64,000 bases of DNA from Pseudomonas sp. M30-35 (lineage in GTDB: Bacteria; Pseudomonadota; Gammaproteobacteria; Pseudomonadales; Pseudomonadaceae), in contig NZ_CP020892.1 of NCBI RefSeq assembly GCF_002163625.1, forward strand, positions 3,906,001 to 3,970,000. The letters run 5' to 3'. Positions 8,903 to 17,582 of the stretch are shown here, one piece after another; the first letter of the stretch is position 1; the number at the start of each line of letters is the position of its first letter. The position numbers were made by a program, and so were the translations under genes. The notes below the pieces were generated by a model. The model did no database searches. It was not told where the DNA came from and saw nothing but the letters and a program-made list of their open reading frames with translations.

Positions 8903-11260
8903 TTAATACACGTCGCGGCGGTAACGTCCGGCTTCCTGTAAACCATCTACATATTCCTCACCAAGCACCTCGCGCAACACCGCATCAACACCTGTTGCCA
9001 TCCCCTGCAAGCTACCGCAAACATAGATGACAGCGCCCTGAGCAAGCCATTCGCGCAGTTGCTGTTCAGCGGCCCGCAGATGATCCTGAACATACAGTTT
9101 GCTCGGCTGATCACGCGAAAACACTGGATCAAGATGCATCAAGAAACCGTTACTCTGCCACTCCAGCAGTTCTTGCTCACAATAAAAATCATGTGCGCGG
9201 TTTCTCTCGCCAAACACCAACCAATTACGTCGATGTCCCTGCTGGATTCGCGCCTTGAGAATGCTGCGCAAACCAGCCAAGCCACTGCCATTACCAATCA
9301 AAACAATCGGCCGGTCATCTTCTGGCGGGTGAAAAGCACTGTTACGCCGCAAGCGTGCCTGTAGATCAAGCATCGGTTGCATCGCCTCGGTCAGCCAGCC
9401 TGAACACAGACCCAACGAACCATCTGGATGACGCTCTTGGCGCACTATCAGCTCAAGCACACCATCACTCGGCAATGATGCAATTGAGTACTCGCGCGGC
9501 TTAGCCGTTGGGTCATTAGCGGGTCGAACTTGCAGAATATCGCCAGCCTGCCACTGCGCACCTGCAGGTGGCTGCAAGCGCAACATGTACGTCGGCAAGC
9601 CAGCAGAACCGGCATTCAAGCACTCACGCTCATGCAAACGCCAGGTAGCGAAAGGTTCTTCAGTTGTCAGCACTGCATCGGCCCCAGTGACGGCGCTGAG
9701 TTGTTGCTTCCACTGATTGATTGCATGTACATCACCGGCATCGACCTCAACAGGGGCAAACAAACTGTTGGCGCCTTGGCCACTGAGCCATTGGTGGATC
9801 CGCTGGGCAAAACCGCAAAACTGCTGATATTGACGATCGCCCAAGGCTAAAACTGCATAACGCAAATCGCCGAGTGCCAGTTTGCTGGCTAACACCGAGT
9901 TCTCAAAACCACGTGCCGAGTCCGGCGCATCACCGTCACCGAAAGTGCTAATCACAAACAACGCGTTTTGCGTTTTGCTCAACGTTTGCCCATTAATTTT
10001 AGCTAGAGGCTGGACGTTGGCATCAATGCCCGCTGCTTGTAGTTGCCCGGCTGTTTGCCACGCCAATTGTTCGGCAAAGCCACTTTGACTGGCAAAACCC
10101 ACCAACCAACTTTCGCCACTCGCGGCACCTTTAACCACCGCTCGCTGAGCCACGCGAGCCGCACGCTTTTTGCGGCGGCGGTCGAGATACAACATCCAAC
10201 CAGTGATAGCGAAGAGAGGCATCAACAGACTTGCAACCATCACCACAATCCGCCCGACCAAACCGAAGTATTCGCCGGTGTGTAGCGGGTAAACGCTGGC
10301 CAACAACTGCGCACTGGTGCTTTTGTCGCTGTAACGGCTATCACTTGCGACCTTGCCCGTTTCAGCGTTCATTTCCATCAGGTTAAATGCTCGCGGATGC
10401 TCTGCATTATTGAGCATGTAAAACACCTGAGCGGGCTGTCCGGCAACCGGCGGCAAACGCAGGCTCCATGCTTGCAACTGATCGCCGCCCGTTTGGCGAA
10501 TACTGGCCCAGACCTTGTCGTAGTCCACCACTGGCGCCGGACCTTGTGGCTCGCGGCCACGACCCTTTTTACGTTGCTGCCCTGAGCTGGCATCGCCAAG
10601 CAACTGAATCATGCCGTCGCGAACCCAATCGTAGGACCAATACAAGCCGGTGATAGATGCCAATAGGTACACCAGCAAACACCACGTGCCGGCGACAGCG
10701 TGCAGGTCCCAGTTAAAGCTGCGCCCTTTGCGCGCCCAATCCAGAGTCAACCATGCGCGCCAACTGGCCGCTTGACGTGGCCAGCGCAGGTACAAGCCAG
10801 ACAAACAAAAGAACACCAGCGCTAATGTGCTTGCAGCTGTCAGCTGCTTACCCACTTCGCCAACCGCGAGAAAGCGATGAAGTTGCAGTACAAAACCTAA
10901 AAAACCTTCGCCACGCAGCGGCGCCAGTTGCTCGCCGGTATAGGGATCGACAATGCGCGACTCACCACGGCGCTGACCCGGTGGTGGCGTGAAAAACAGT
11001 CGGGTAGGTTTGGTGCCCTGCTCTTGATAGAACATCCCTGAAACCGTTTTACCGCTCTGGGTCTGCGCTTTAAGTACCAGCTCAGCCGGCGACAGACGCT
11101 GCTGTTCTCGCGTATTTACAATTACTGCTGAAGGGTTGAGCAGTTCGATAATTTCAGGCTCGAAACTGTACATAGCACCGGTTATGCCCATCAACGCCAG
11201 AATCAAACCGGCACTGATCCCAAAGAACCAATGCAACTGAAACAACACTTTCTTGAACAC
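8903..11260 (-). CDS. piuB: PepSY / flavodoxin / ferredoxin-reductase-like membrane protein PiuB
   Basis: 785-residue membrane flavoprotein. The GTG start at 11260 is chosen because TTGGGGAA lies just upstream; an in-frame ATG ten codons earlier lacks a ribosome site. Residues 1-370 are a PepSY-associated transmembrane domain (four helices, histidine-bearing HWFFG and LHRFL segments). Then comes a flavodoxin domain (about 385-530, GFASQSGFAEQLA) and an FAD/NAD(P)H reductase module (about 545-785, with REYSIASLP for FAD and GNGSGLAGLRS for nucleotide). Such proteins are thought to reduce ferric siderophores in the periplasm or inner membrane. It lies with piuC, a sel1 gene and a TonB receptor, matching the P. 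aeruginosa piu region, which is Fur-regulated. Confidence 0.82.
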   Translation of the reverse strand: MFKKVLFQLHWFFGISAGLILALMGITGAMYSFEPEIIELLNPSAVIVNTREQQRLSPAELVLKAQTQSGKTVSGMFYQEQGTKPTRLFFTPPPGQRRGESRIVDPYTGEQLAPLRGEGFLGFVLQLHRFLAVGEVGKQLTAASTLALVFFCLSGLYLRWPRQAASWRAWLTLDWARKGRSFNWDLHAVAGTWCLLVYLLASITGLYWSYDWVRDGMIQLLGDASSGQQRKKGRGREPQGPAPVVDYDKVWASIRQTGGDQLQAWSLRLPPVAGQPAQVFYMLNNAEHPRAFNLMEMNAETGKVASDSRYSDKSTSAQLLASVYPLHTGEYFGLVGRIVVMVASLLMPLFAITGWMLYLDRRRKKRAARVAQRAVVKGAASGESWLVGFASQSGFAEQLAWQTAGQLQAAGIDANVQPLAKINGQTLSKTQNALFVISTFGDGDAPDSARGFENSVLASKLALGDLRYAVLALGDRQYQQFCGFAQRIHQWLSGQGANSLFAPVEVDAGDVHAINQWKQQLSAVTGADAVLTTEEPFATWRLHERECLNAGSAGLPTYMLRLQPPAGAQWQAGDILQVRPANDPTAKPREYSIASLPSDGVLELIVRQERHPDGSLGLCSGWLTEAMQPMLDLQARLRRNSAFHPPEDDRPIVLIGNGSGLAGLRSILKARIQQGHRRNWLVFGERNRAHDFYCEQELLEWQSNGFLMHLDPVFSRDQPSKLYVQDHLRAAEQQLREWLAQGAVIYVCGSLQGMATGVDAVLREVLGEEYVDGLQEAGRYRRDVY

Positions 11261-11477
11261 CGTGATTCCCCAAGTATCTGAACTGCACATAACACCTGAG
11301 CAGCTCAGGCAGACGCCGAAACGAGATACGATATTATTTGATACAAACTCTCAACAACTCAAATTTACCTAAAATTTACCCGGTAAAACCCCAGGCCTCA
11401 CAACGTAAAAATGCCCCGGCATAAGATTCTCCAATGAAAAGTCAGCTCCAGGGCGACGAAGCGACTTTGCCAGCCAA
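11261..11477. other. Upstream region of piuB
   Basis: AT-rich region between piuB and the receptor remnant. It should hold the piuB promoter. ATATTATTTGATAC around 11331-11344 is weakly Fur-like, but I would not call an operator on it. Confidence 0.3.
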
Positions 11478-11735
11478 TCAGAAGTGCAAATTAGTACTCA
11501 GCAAAGCTGTACGACCGGCAGCAGGGTTGCCACCCTCACCCGTGCCAAAGGTGATACCGGAGGTGGTGCGCAACGCATCGGCCAGGCTGAGTGAGCCGGT
11601 GTCCTTGATCACCTGCTCAGAAACAATAGTGACGCTCTTGGGCGTTTCGCGCAGCAGCGCGGTGAACGTGTCGTTGGCAGACGCAACCCTGTAGGCATCT
11701 TGCTGACCAACCAATGCTACAGAACTTTCCTAAAT
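11478..11735 (-). pseudogene. Gutted TonB-dependent siderophore receptor
   Basis: The minus-strand reading frame encodes the start of a TonB receptor plug (DTFTALLRETPKSVTIVSEQ, then SLSLADALRTTSGITFGTG) followed within a few residues by a typical receptor C-terminus (GRTALLSTNLHF, ending in Phe). About 600 residues of barrel are missing between them, and the signal peptide is missing too, with a TAG just upstream in frame. It closely resembles the plug of the intact receptor at 13315-15564 (TPQTVTVISQAVIEDQ), so it is a paralogue that was reduced by internal deletion. A Fur box still lies upstream. Confidence 0.8.
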
Positions 11736-11741
11736 GCCAGT

Positions 11742-11760
11742 GAAAATCGTTATCATTAAC
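11742..11760. promoter_or_regulatory. Fur box, piuC / receptor remnant
   Basis: On the minus strand GTTAATGATAACGATTTTC matches the 19-base consensus GATAATGATAATCATTATC at 15 positions. It lies 30 bases before the piuC start and just upstream of the divergent receptor remnant, so it probably controlled both. Confidence 0.7.
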
Positions 11761-11790
11761 TAATTGCCACCACATCCGCTTGGAGCTCAC

Positions 11791-12471
11791 ATGCTTTTGC
11801 ATATACCCGCCGTGTTCAACCGCGAAGAAATCACGCGTATTCGTGAGGCGCTCGAAGCCGCTGCATGGGTGGATGGCAAAGTCACTGCGGGGCATCAATC
11901 GGCAAAGGCGAAAAACAATCTGCAACTCGCAGAAGACAGCCCGCTGGCGAAGGAGATCAGCCAAGCCATGCTTGAGCGCTTGTGGAATAACCCGCTGTTT
12001 ATGTCTGCCGCCTTGCCCAACAAAGTGTTCCCGCCGCTGTTCAACTGCTATCGTTCTGGCGACGACTTTGGCTACCACATCGACAACGCCGTGCGGCAGG
12101 TCAAAGGCTCGGTCGAACGGGTGCGTACAGACCTGTCTTCCACCTTGTTTTTCAGTGACCCCGATGAATACGACGGCGGCGAGCTGACAATCCAAGACAC
12201 CTACGGCGTGCAAAAGGTCAAGCTACCAGCAGGTGACCTGGTGCTCTATCCGGCGAGCAGCCTGCACAAAGTTGCTGCCGTCACCCGTGGTTCACGTTTT
12301 GCCTCCTTCTTCTGGACCCAAAGTTTGGTCCGTGAAGACAGCCAGCGCAGCTTACTCTTCGAGATGGATAACGCCATACAGCAGCTCAGCCGTGATGTAC
12401 CTGAGCACCCATCGTTGACGCAACTGACTGGCACCTATCACAACCTGTTGCGGCGCTGGGCTGAGGTTTAG
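11791..12471 (+). CDS. piuC: Fe(II)/2-oxoglutarate PKHD-type hydroxylase PiuC
   Basis: 226-residue prolyl-hydroxylase-like dioxygenase of the PKHD/YbiX family. The start at 11791 has TTGGAG upstream and gives the family N-terminus MLLHIPAVF. The iron-binding H-x-D is in YHIDNAV (about residues 96-98), the distal His in SSLHKVAAV (about 159) and the oxoglutarate-binding Arg follows in [15 protein letters not shown]-type and [11 protein letters not shown] blocks are also present. In P. aeruginosa piuC is iron-repressed and adjacent to the piuA receptor; its substrate is not established. The Fur box just upstream supports iron control. Confidence 0.9.
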   Translation: MLLHIPAVFNREEITRIREALEAAAWVDGKVTAGHQSAKAKNNLQLAEDSPLAKEISQAMLERLWNNPLFMSAALPNKVFPPLFNCYRSGDDFGYHIDNAVRQVKGSVERVRTDLSSTLFFSDPDEYDGGELTIQDTYGVQKVKLPAGDLVLYPASSLHKVAAVTRGSRFASFFWTQSLVREDSQRSLLFEMDNAIQQLSRDVPEHPSLTQLTGTYHNLLRRWAEV

Positions 12472-12477
12472 ACCGCG

Positions 12478-13230
12478 ATGAGTTTCGTACTGCGTAAAAC
12501 CGAAACACTGTCGGCTGCCAATGCCCATGAAAACCCGCGACGCACCGCGCAATGGCTACTGAACTGCGCCGGGCTGGGCGAGCTGGAAGCACAGGCATTG
12601 CTCGGTCAAATCTTACTCGATGGCCAGGGCATAGAGCGCGACACAGCCTTGGCACGGCGTTGGTTCTCGATAGCCGCCGAGCGCGGTCACAGCATGGCGC
12701 GTAACATGCTCGGACGCTGCCATGAACATGGCTGGGGTGGCCCGATAGATTTGCACAGCGCGCTCAATTGCTACCAGCTAGCTGCCGCACAAGGACTGGA
12801 TTGGGCCATGTACAACCTGGCCAACCTGCTGGCGACTGGACGCGCAGGCACCCTCGACTTGCCGCAAGCGTTTGTCTGGTATCAGCGAGCAGCTGAGCTT
12901 GGCCATGCCAAGTCAATGAACCTGCTAGGCCGGTTCTACGAAGAAGGAACGGTGGTTGCAGCCGAGCCCAAGCTTGCGCTTGAGTGGTTCCGCCGCTCTG
13001 CCGAAGGCGGCGACTTCAGAGGGCAGTTCAGCTATGCCGGACGCTTGCTTGAGCTGGGCGAGATAAGCAGCGCGCGCTTCTGGTTGGAAAAAGCACTGGC
13101 AATCGGCAATTTAAATTTTATCCATAGCGCATGCCGCTCGTTAGCCGCACTCAATCATCCCGAACTACTCGATATCAATGCGGCTTACGCGCAACGCCAA
13201 GTCGCGCTAGCCAACGAGCACAGCGTTTAA
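12478..13230 (+). CDS. Sel1-like repeat protein
   Basis: 250-residue protein starting 6 bases after the piuC stop, so the two are surely cotranscribed. It contains about four to five Sel1-type (TPR-like) helical repeats between residues 30 and 225, with the pattern A..LG..Y..G.G....AL.WY..AA..G (for example ALARRWFSIAAERGHSMARN and ALNCYQLAAAQGLDWAMYN). These repeats serve protein-protein contact. A homologue follows piuC in P. aeruginosa. No signal peptide is apparent. Function unknown; context suggests a helper of PiuC or of the receptor system. Confidence 0.78.
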   Translation: MSFVLRKTETLSAANAHENPRRTAQWLLNCAGLGELEAQALLGQILLDGQGIERDTALARRWFSIAAERGHSMARNMLGRCHEHGWGGPIDLHSALNCYQLAAAQGLDWAMYNLANLLATGRAGTLDLPQAFVWYQRAAELGHAKSMNLLGRFYEEGTVVAAEPKLALEWFRRSAEGGDFRGQFSYAGRLLELGEISSARFWLEKALAIGNLNFIHSACRSLAALNHPELLDINAAYAQRQVALANEHSV

Positions 13231-13233
13231 ACC

Positions 13234-13281
13234 CAAACAAGCTCACCCAACAATGCTCAAACAAGCTCACCCAACAATGCT
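13234..13281 (+). repeat. 24-bp direct tandem repeat, 2 copies
   Basis: The unit beginning CAAACAAGCTCACCC occurs twice head to tail with no mismatch (13234-13257 and 13258-13281), just after the sel1 stop. Length is a multiple of three but the repeat is outside the annotated gene. Confidence 0.9.
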
Positions 13282-13314
13282 GGGCAAGCTTGGTTCATGG
13301 TTTTAACGACACAA

Positions 13315-15564
13315 TCAGAAAGCGAAGTTCACCGAGGCTATCGCTGTGCGCCCCTCTCCTGGCACCAATGACGACGAGCGAGACGTTGAACCGGTACTGG
13401 TGCGAACTCGATCGTAATACTCTTCGTTGAACAGGTTGCGGACATTGAGCTGCACATCCACCTCATCGTTAATCTGGTAGGCAGCCATCGCACTGTGCAC
13501 CACATAATCATCTACCTTGGCAGTGCTTTTGGTGCTGATATTACGCTCACTCATGTATTGCAAGCCGTAACCCAATTGCAGTGCATCCGTGACATCGTAG
13601 GTATTCCATAGGCTGAACGAGCGCGGCGGGGTGTTAGCCAGTGCTTGACCTTCCTGAGCGAAATCATTTGGCGCAGCATTGAGGATTTCGCTGTCGAGGA
13701 ACGTGTAATTGGCGAAAATATCCCAATTCTCGGTCGGCTTACCTGCCACTCCTAACTCAATACCGTCGACACGCTGCTTACCATCAAGCACCACCGGATC
13801 AGCCAACGGATCGTTGCTGGCTACGCGGCCGTCGGTTTTAGTTACACGGAACACCGCAGCATTGACCGCGAGACGATCACCAAACAACTCCCATTTGGTG
13901 CCCAGCTCCCATGTTTCATTTTTTTCGGGGTCAAGATTTTGATCATCCTCAGACAAGTCTCTGCCAATCCGGCCACGGCCCACAATGTTCTCGGCTGACG
14001 GGTTGAACGAGTTACCCCATGCCAAGTAGATGCTGCCATTTGGTGCCGGCTTGTAGACCACACCCAGACGCGAACTGAGCTCTTCATCGGTGGTACTGAA
14101 GCGAGCGGAAGGAGCCTGCACGCCATTACGGATAGAGGCTGACTTGGCACTCCCGTCAAGGTAGTCGTAACGCAGGCTGGCGTTAAGTTGCCATTGCTCA
14201 TTGAGTTCAATCGTATCGATTACATACAGCGCTCGGCCATCGAGTTCAGAACTAACTTTCTCGGTGTCGCGCTTATTGGTTTGACCGCTGTAATAACCCG
14301 GCGGGTGGTACAGATCAAAAGCCTGCCCCGTGAAATCAAGGCCGTAGGATTTATTGGTACGATCATATTTCTCTTTAGAAATTTCGGCCCCAGTCACCAG
14401 CGCATGTGCGAGAGGACCGGTGTTAAAGTTCCAAGTCAGGTTCGTCTGGTTTATCGCCAGCTTGGTGTTGTAGTCGCGGCCCAAACCTTGCGGCCCCGCT
14501 GGAACATATTGCCCCGGGGCAAGTCCTGGCGCACTGGTATTCACGTGCGATGCGGAAACCACGGTCAGGCGGTCGACCTCTGAAAACCGCGTGAGGTTTT
14601 GCAGGCTTAGCAGGTCGTTGAATCGATGATCCAACTTAACCGTAAACGACTCGGTATCGGTCTCTTCGCGGTCAATGTTGTGAAAGCCGTAATAGTTGTC
14701 GCGGTCAACGCCGGACAACACCTTGCCGTCACTCGCGGGTAAACCGTAGTCGGGCAAATCGTGGTCAGACTGGCGAAAGTAACTCAGGTTAAGCTGGGTA
14801 TCGGTGCCCATGCCGAAGGTTAGCGACGGCGCTATACCCCAACGATCTTGATCAATATTGTCGCGCTCGGCCACTCCATTCTGGTGGCCCATCAGGTTAA
14901 GACGAAACGCCGCGCCTGGCACACCGTCAAGCTGCTGATTGATATCTGCAGTGAGGCGCTGGTATTGATCTGTACCCAGGCCAATGCTGGCGCGATTGAA
15001 ATCCCGGGCTTGCGGCATTTTGCTCACTAGATTGATCGAACCGCCCGTGGTACCCGAGCCGCCGTAAGCAGAGTTAGGCCCCTTTATCACTTCAACCGAT
15101 TCAAGATTGAAGGTGTCAGAGCGATTGGTTTGCGCACTGTCACGCAACCCATCAATCAGGATATTACTGCTGGCACTGAAGCCGCGAATATTGATGCTGT
15201 CACCCAAACCGCCGCCGCCCTCACCCGCCGCAAAGGTGATTCCGGAGACATTCGACAGCACCTGACGCAAGCTAAGCGCGGCTTGGTCCTCAATCACCGC
15301 TTGACTGATTACCGTGACCGTTTGCGGTGTATCAAGCAGGGGCGCAGTGTATTTTGGCGACTGTAGATTATCGACTTTGAAATCATCTTCCTGATGACCC
15401 TTTACCGTAACGCTATCCAACTCGACAGCTTGCTTCTTTTCGCTGGTCTGTTCAGCGAAGCTATTACCTGCACATGAGGCAATGGCAAACCCGATAGCTG
15501 AAGCCAGCCGCGCTGAAGCCAGCCGCGGAAGAGGGAGCGCATCCTTGACGTACTGTGTCTGCAT
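13315..15564 (-). CDS. piuA: TonB-dependent siderophore receptor PiuA-like
   Basis: 749-residue outer-membrane receptor. The ATG at 15564 is taken; a GTG is one codon upstream. The signal peptide (about 37 residues, ending NSFA) is followed by the plug domain (about 65-170, TPQTVTVISQAVIEDQ and GDSINIRGFSASSNILIDGL) and a barrel ending in aromatic Phe (SVNFAF). It belongs to the catecholate-type receptor branch (Fiu/PiuA/CirA-like) and should import ferric siderophores using TonB energy. P. aeruginosa PiuA is also the entry route of siderophore-drug conjugates. A Fur-like palindrome lies 34 bases upstream. The signal peptide contains a 5-residue tandem duplication. Confidence 0.87.
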   Translation of the reverse strand: MQTQYVKDALPLPRLASARLASAIGFAIASCAGNSFAEQTSEKKQAVELDSVTVKGHQEDDFKVDNLQSPKYTAPLLDTPQTVTVISQAVIEDQAALSLRQVLSNVSGITFAAGEGGGGLGDSINIRGFSASSNILIDGLRDSAQTNRSDTFNLESVEVIKGPNSAYGGSGTTGGSINLVSKMPQARDFNRASIGLGTDQYQRLTADINQQLDGVPGAAFRLNLMGHQNGVAERDNIDQDRWGIAPSLTFGMGTDTQLNLSYFRQSDHDLPDYGLPASDGKVLSGVDRDNYYGFHNIDREETDTESFTVKLDHRFNDLLSLQNLTRFSEVDRLTVVSASHVNTSAPGLAPGQYVPAGPQGLGRDYNTKLAINQTNLTWNFNTGPLAHALVTGAEISKEKYDRTNKSYGLDFTGQAFDLYHPPGYYSGQTNKRDTEKVSSELDGRALYVIDTIELNEQWQLNASLRYDYLDGSAKSASIRNGVQAPSARFSTTDEELSSRLGVVYKPAPNGSIYLAWGNSFNPSAENIVGRGRIGRDLSEDDQNLDPEKNETWELGTKWELFGDRLAVNAAVFRVTKTDGRVASNDPLADPVVLDGKQRVDGIELGVAGKPTENWDIFANYTFLDSEILNAAPNDFAQEGQALANTPPRSFSLWNTYDVTDALQLGYGLQYMSERNISTKSTAKVDDYVVHSAMAAYQINDEVDVQLNVRNLFNEEYYDRVRTSTGSTSRSSSLVPGEGRTAIASVNFAF
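15497..15526 (-). repeat. 15-bp tandem duplication in receptor signal peptide
   Basis: GCTGAAGCCAGCCGC occurs twice in a row, giving RLASA-RLASA in the signal peptide of the receptor. It keeps the frame. Confidence 0.9.
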
Positions 15565-15597
15565 CACAATTATTCCAATTGCTGAATGAGACTCAAT

Positions 15598-15617
15598 GCT
15601 ATTTGATAATCAATAGC
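15598..15617. promoter_or_regulatory. Probable Fur operator of the receptor gene
   Basis: GCTATTTGATAATCAATAGC contains the 7-1-7 Fur core TGATAAT-C-AATAGCG (11 of 14 conserved positions) and lies 34 bases upstream of the receptor start. The outer GCTATT/AATAGC arms are self-complementary. Confidence 0.55.
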
Positions 15618-15710
15618 GATATTGGTATTAGTAACAAAGTTGTAATATTATTTGTATCAAAATCTTTCTCAGAGGTTGGGCAGCGTATTAATTCACCCTG
15701 CCGAAAACGC

Positions 15711-15736
15711 AAAAGCCCGCCAATTGGCGGGCTTTT
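15711..15736 (-). terminator. Rho-independent terminator of speC
   Basis: AAAAGCCCGCC-AATT-GGCGGGCTTTT is a perfect 11-bp stem with A and T runs on both sides, 15 bases after the speC stop. It could act in both directions. Confidence 0.9.
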
Positions 15737-15751
15737 GCTTTGCTGGATGGT

Positions 15752-16915
15752 TTACAGGTAGAAAGCTTTCAGCGGTGGAAAACCGTTGAATTCAACCGCG
15801 CTGTAGCTGGTGGTATAGGCGCCGGTTGAGAGCCAGTACAGGCGATCGCCACTGGCTAAATTAAGTGGCAGGCCGTACTTGTAGTTTTCGTACATGATGT
15901 CGGCACTGTCGCAGGTTGGACCGGCGATAACCACTTCTTCCATCTCGCCATTCTTCTCGGTCCAAATCGGGAACTTGATCGCCTCGTCCATGGTTTCGAT
16001 CAGGCCTGAGAACTTACCCACGTCGGTGAACACCCATCGCTCGACCGCAGTGCGCGACTTACGCGAAACCAGCACCACTTCGCTGACCAGAATACCGGCG
16101 TTGGAGATCAACGAGCGACCCGGCTCAAGAATGATTTCTGGCAAGTCATCGCCAAAGTCATCTTTAAGAAAGCGGATGATTTCTTCAGCGTAGGTTTCCA
16201 GGCTGTTGGTGCGCTGAATATAGTTGGCAGGAAAACCGCCACCCATATTGATCATGCGCAGGACGATGCCATCTTCCTCTTTCAGACGCTCGAAAATCAC
16301 TTTGACTTTAGCGATTGCCGCATCCCACACGTCGATATCGCGCTGCTGCGAGCCAACATGGAACGACACACCGTAAGGGTCCAGACCAAGCTGCTTGGCT
16401 AGAATCAGCAGATCCAGCGCCATGTCAGTCTGGCAACCAAACTTGCGCGACAGTGGCCAGTCAGCAGAGGTTGAGCCCTCGGTGAGTATGCGCACATAGA
16501 TTTTCGAGCCAGGCGCGGCCTTGGCAATATTGCGCAGATCCGCCTCAGAGTCGGTGGAGTACATGCGCACGCCCTTCTCATAGAAGTAGCGGATGTCCTT
16601 GGCTTTCTTGATGGTATTGCCGTAGCTGATACGGTCGGCGCTAACGCCGCAGGACATCACTTTATCCAGCTCATAGATCGAGGCGATATCGAAGTTCGAG
16701 CCTTTATCCTTGAGCAACTCGATAACTTCCACGGCCGGGTTGGCTTTGACCGCGTAATAAATCTTGGCGAACTCAAACCCGGCACTCAAGTCGTCGTATG
16801 CCTTGCTGATGATTTGGGTATCAATCACCACGAACGGAGTTTCTTGCTTATCGGCAAACGCCTTCATCTTCTGAAAAGTGGCGGGTGCGTAGTAATCATC
16901 AACATTGATCGACAT
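15752..16915 (-). CDS. speC: Ornithine decarboxylase (fold III PLP)
   Basis: 387-residue decarboxylase that makes putrescine from ornithine. The start at 16915 has GGAG 8 bases upstream and gives MSINVDDYYAPATFQ; the longer frame to 16981 lacks a site. The PLP lysine is in FAKIYYAVKANPAVEV (about residue 51), GGGFPANY and EPGRSLISNAG bind the phosphate, and GPTCDSADIMYE carries the cysteine and aspartate that contact substrate. Alanine-racemase-fold (eukaryotic-type) enzyme, as in P. aeruginosa SpeC. A long leader of more than 600 bases lies upstream. Confidence 0.92.
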   Translation of the reverse strand: MSINVDDYYAPATFQKMKAFADKQETPFVVIDTQIISKAYDDLSAGFEFAKIYYAVKANPAVEVIELLKDKGSNFDIASIYELDKVMSCGVSADRISYGNTIKKAKDIRYFYEKGVRMYSTDSEADLRNIAKAAPGSKIYVRILTEGSTSADWPLSRKFGCQTDMALDLLILAKQLGLDPYGVSFHVGSQQRDIDVWDAAIAKVKVIFERLKEEDGIVLRMINMGGGFPANYIQRTNSLETYAEEIIRFLKDDFGDDLPEIILEPGRSLISNAGILVSEVVLVSRKSRTAVERWVFTDVGKFSGLIETMDEAIKFPIWTEKNGEMEEVVIAGPTCDSADIMYENYKYGLPLNLASGDRLYWLSTGAYTTSYSAVEFNGFPPLKAFYL

Positions 16916-16981
16916 GCGTGGACTCCATTTGGCTAAACCGGAATACATAAATTTCGAGTAACTGAGCCCCTGAGGGTTCAA

Positions 16982-17582
16982 TTATTCGGCGGGGCCGGTT
17001 GCTTCTACTGAAGGTGACGCAACTACATTCAGTTGAAACAACGCAAATTGGCGCAGCAGCCAGGTTCTATAGCGCATGCACCAACTTCGAACGTCTGATC
17101 AGTCTCCCCACTTTGGTCGCCTACTTCCCAAGGCATTTCGCCGAGAATCAGCCTTGTGCTGTTTCCACAAAAGCATGACCTCTCGTCGTCTGTACTTGAG
17201 CCGGATGGATCGTTGCCAGCATGGACGTTCGGGGCGGAACTTTAGGGCCATGCGCCCTGTAGATCAATCACCAATGGGCGCTTTTTAGCCCTATTTAATG
17301 CATTAGTTGCTGATCGTTTTAGATTCAAAACAAAACGTGTTTTATGCTGCACGAATTAAGCATTGAGACAAATATCAGCGCCCGGCATGACCGCAAGATG
17401 ACAACCTTTCAGCCTGGGTATCAGCCGCCGATACAGGGCTGCCAGAAGCACCAATTGGCATCAGTTTGACTACTGATCAGGTCATTCACCAAAAGTAGCT
17501 GCTTTTCACGTTATAATTGGCGGTTTTACGGGCCGGCTGTCGTTCGCCCGCCCGCAACCGCATTTAGTCAGGCAACCACCCA
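16982..17582. other. speC / prfC intergenic region
   Basis: About 600 bases without a protein gene. It contains a terminator-like hairpin at 17252-17286 preceded by four GGA motifs, and a TATAAT at 17512-17517 that may be the -10 of prfC (no convincing -35). See the separate ncRNA entry for the hairpin. The rest shows nothing I can name. Confidence 0.5.
17195..17286 (+). ncRNA. Candidate small RNA or attenuator
   Basis: GCGCCC (17252-17257) pairs with GGGCGC (17276-17281) and TTTTT follows, a terminator-like end with no gene upstream on this strand. The left arm can pair instead with AGGGC at 17244-17248, giving two exclusive hairpins. GGA occurs at 17203, 17207, 17223 and 17236. No promoter is obvious, so this is only a candidate. 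Confidence 0.3.

Noticed and set aside
8903..11290. Longer piuB starting at 11290
   Set aside because: The upstream ATG lacks a ribosome site and adds polar residues before the membrane helix; the GTG at 11260 has TTGGGGAA.
11331..11344. Fur box for piuB
   Set aside because: Matches the consensus too weakly to call; the clear Fur boxes are at 11742-11760 and 15598-15617.
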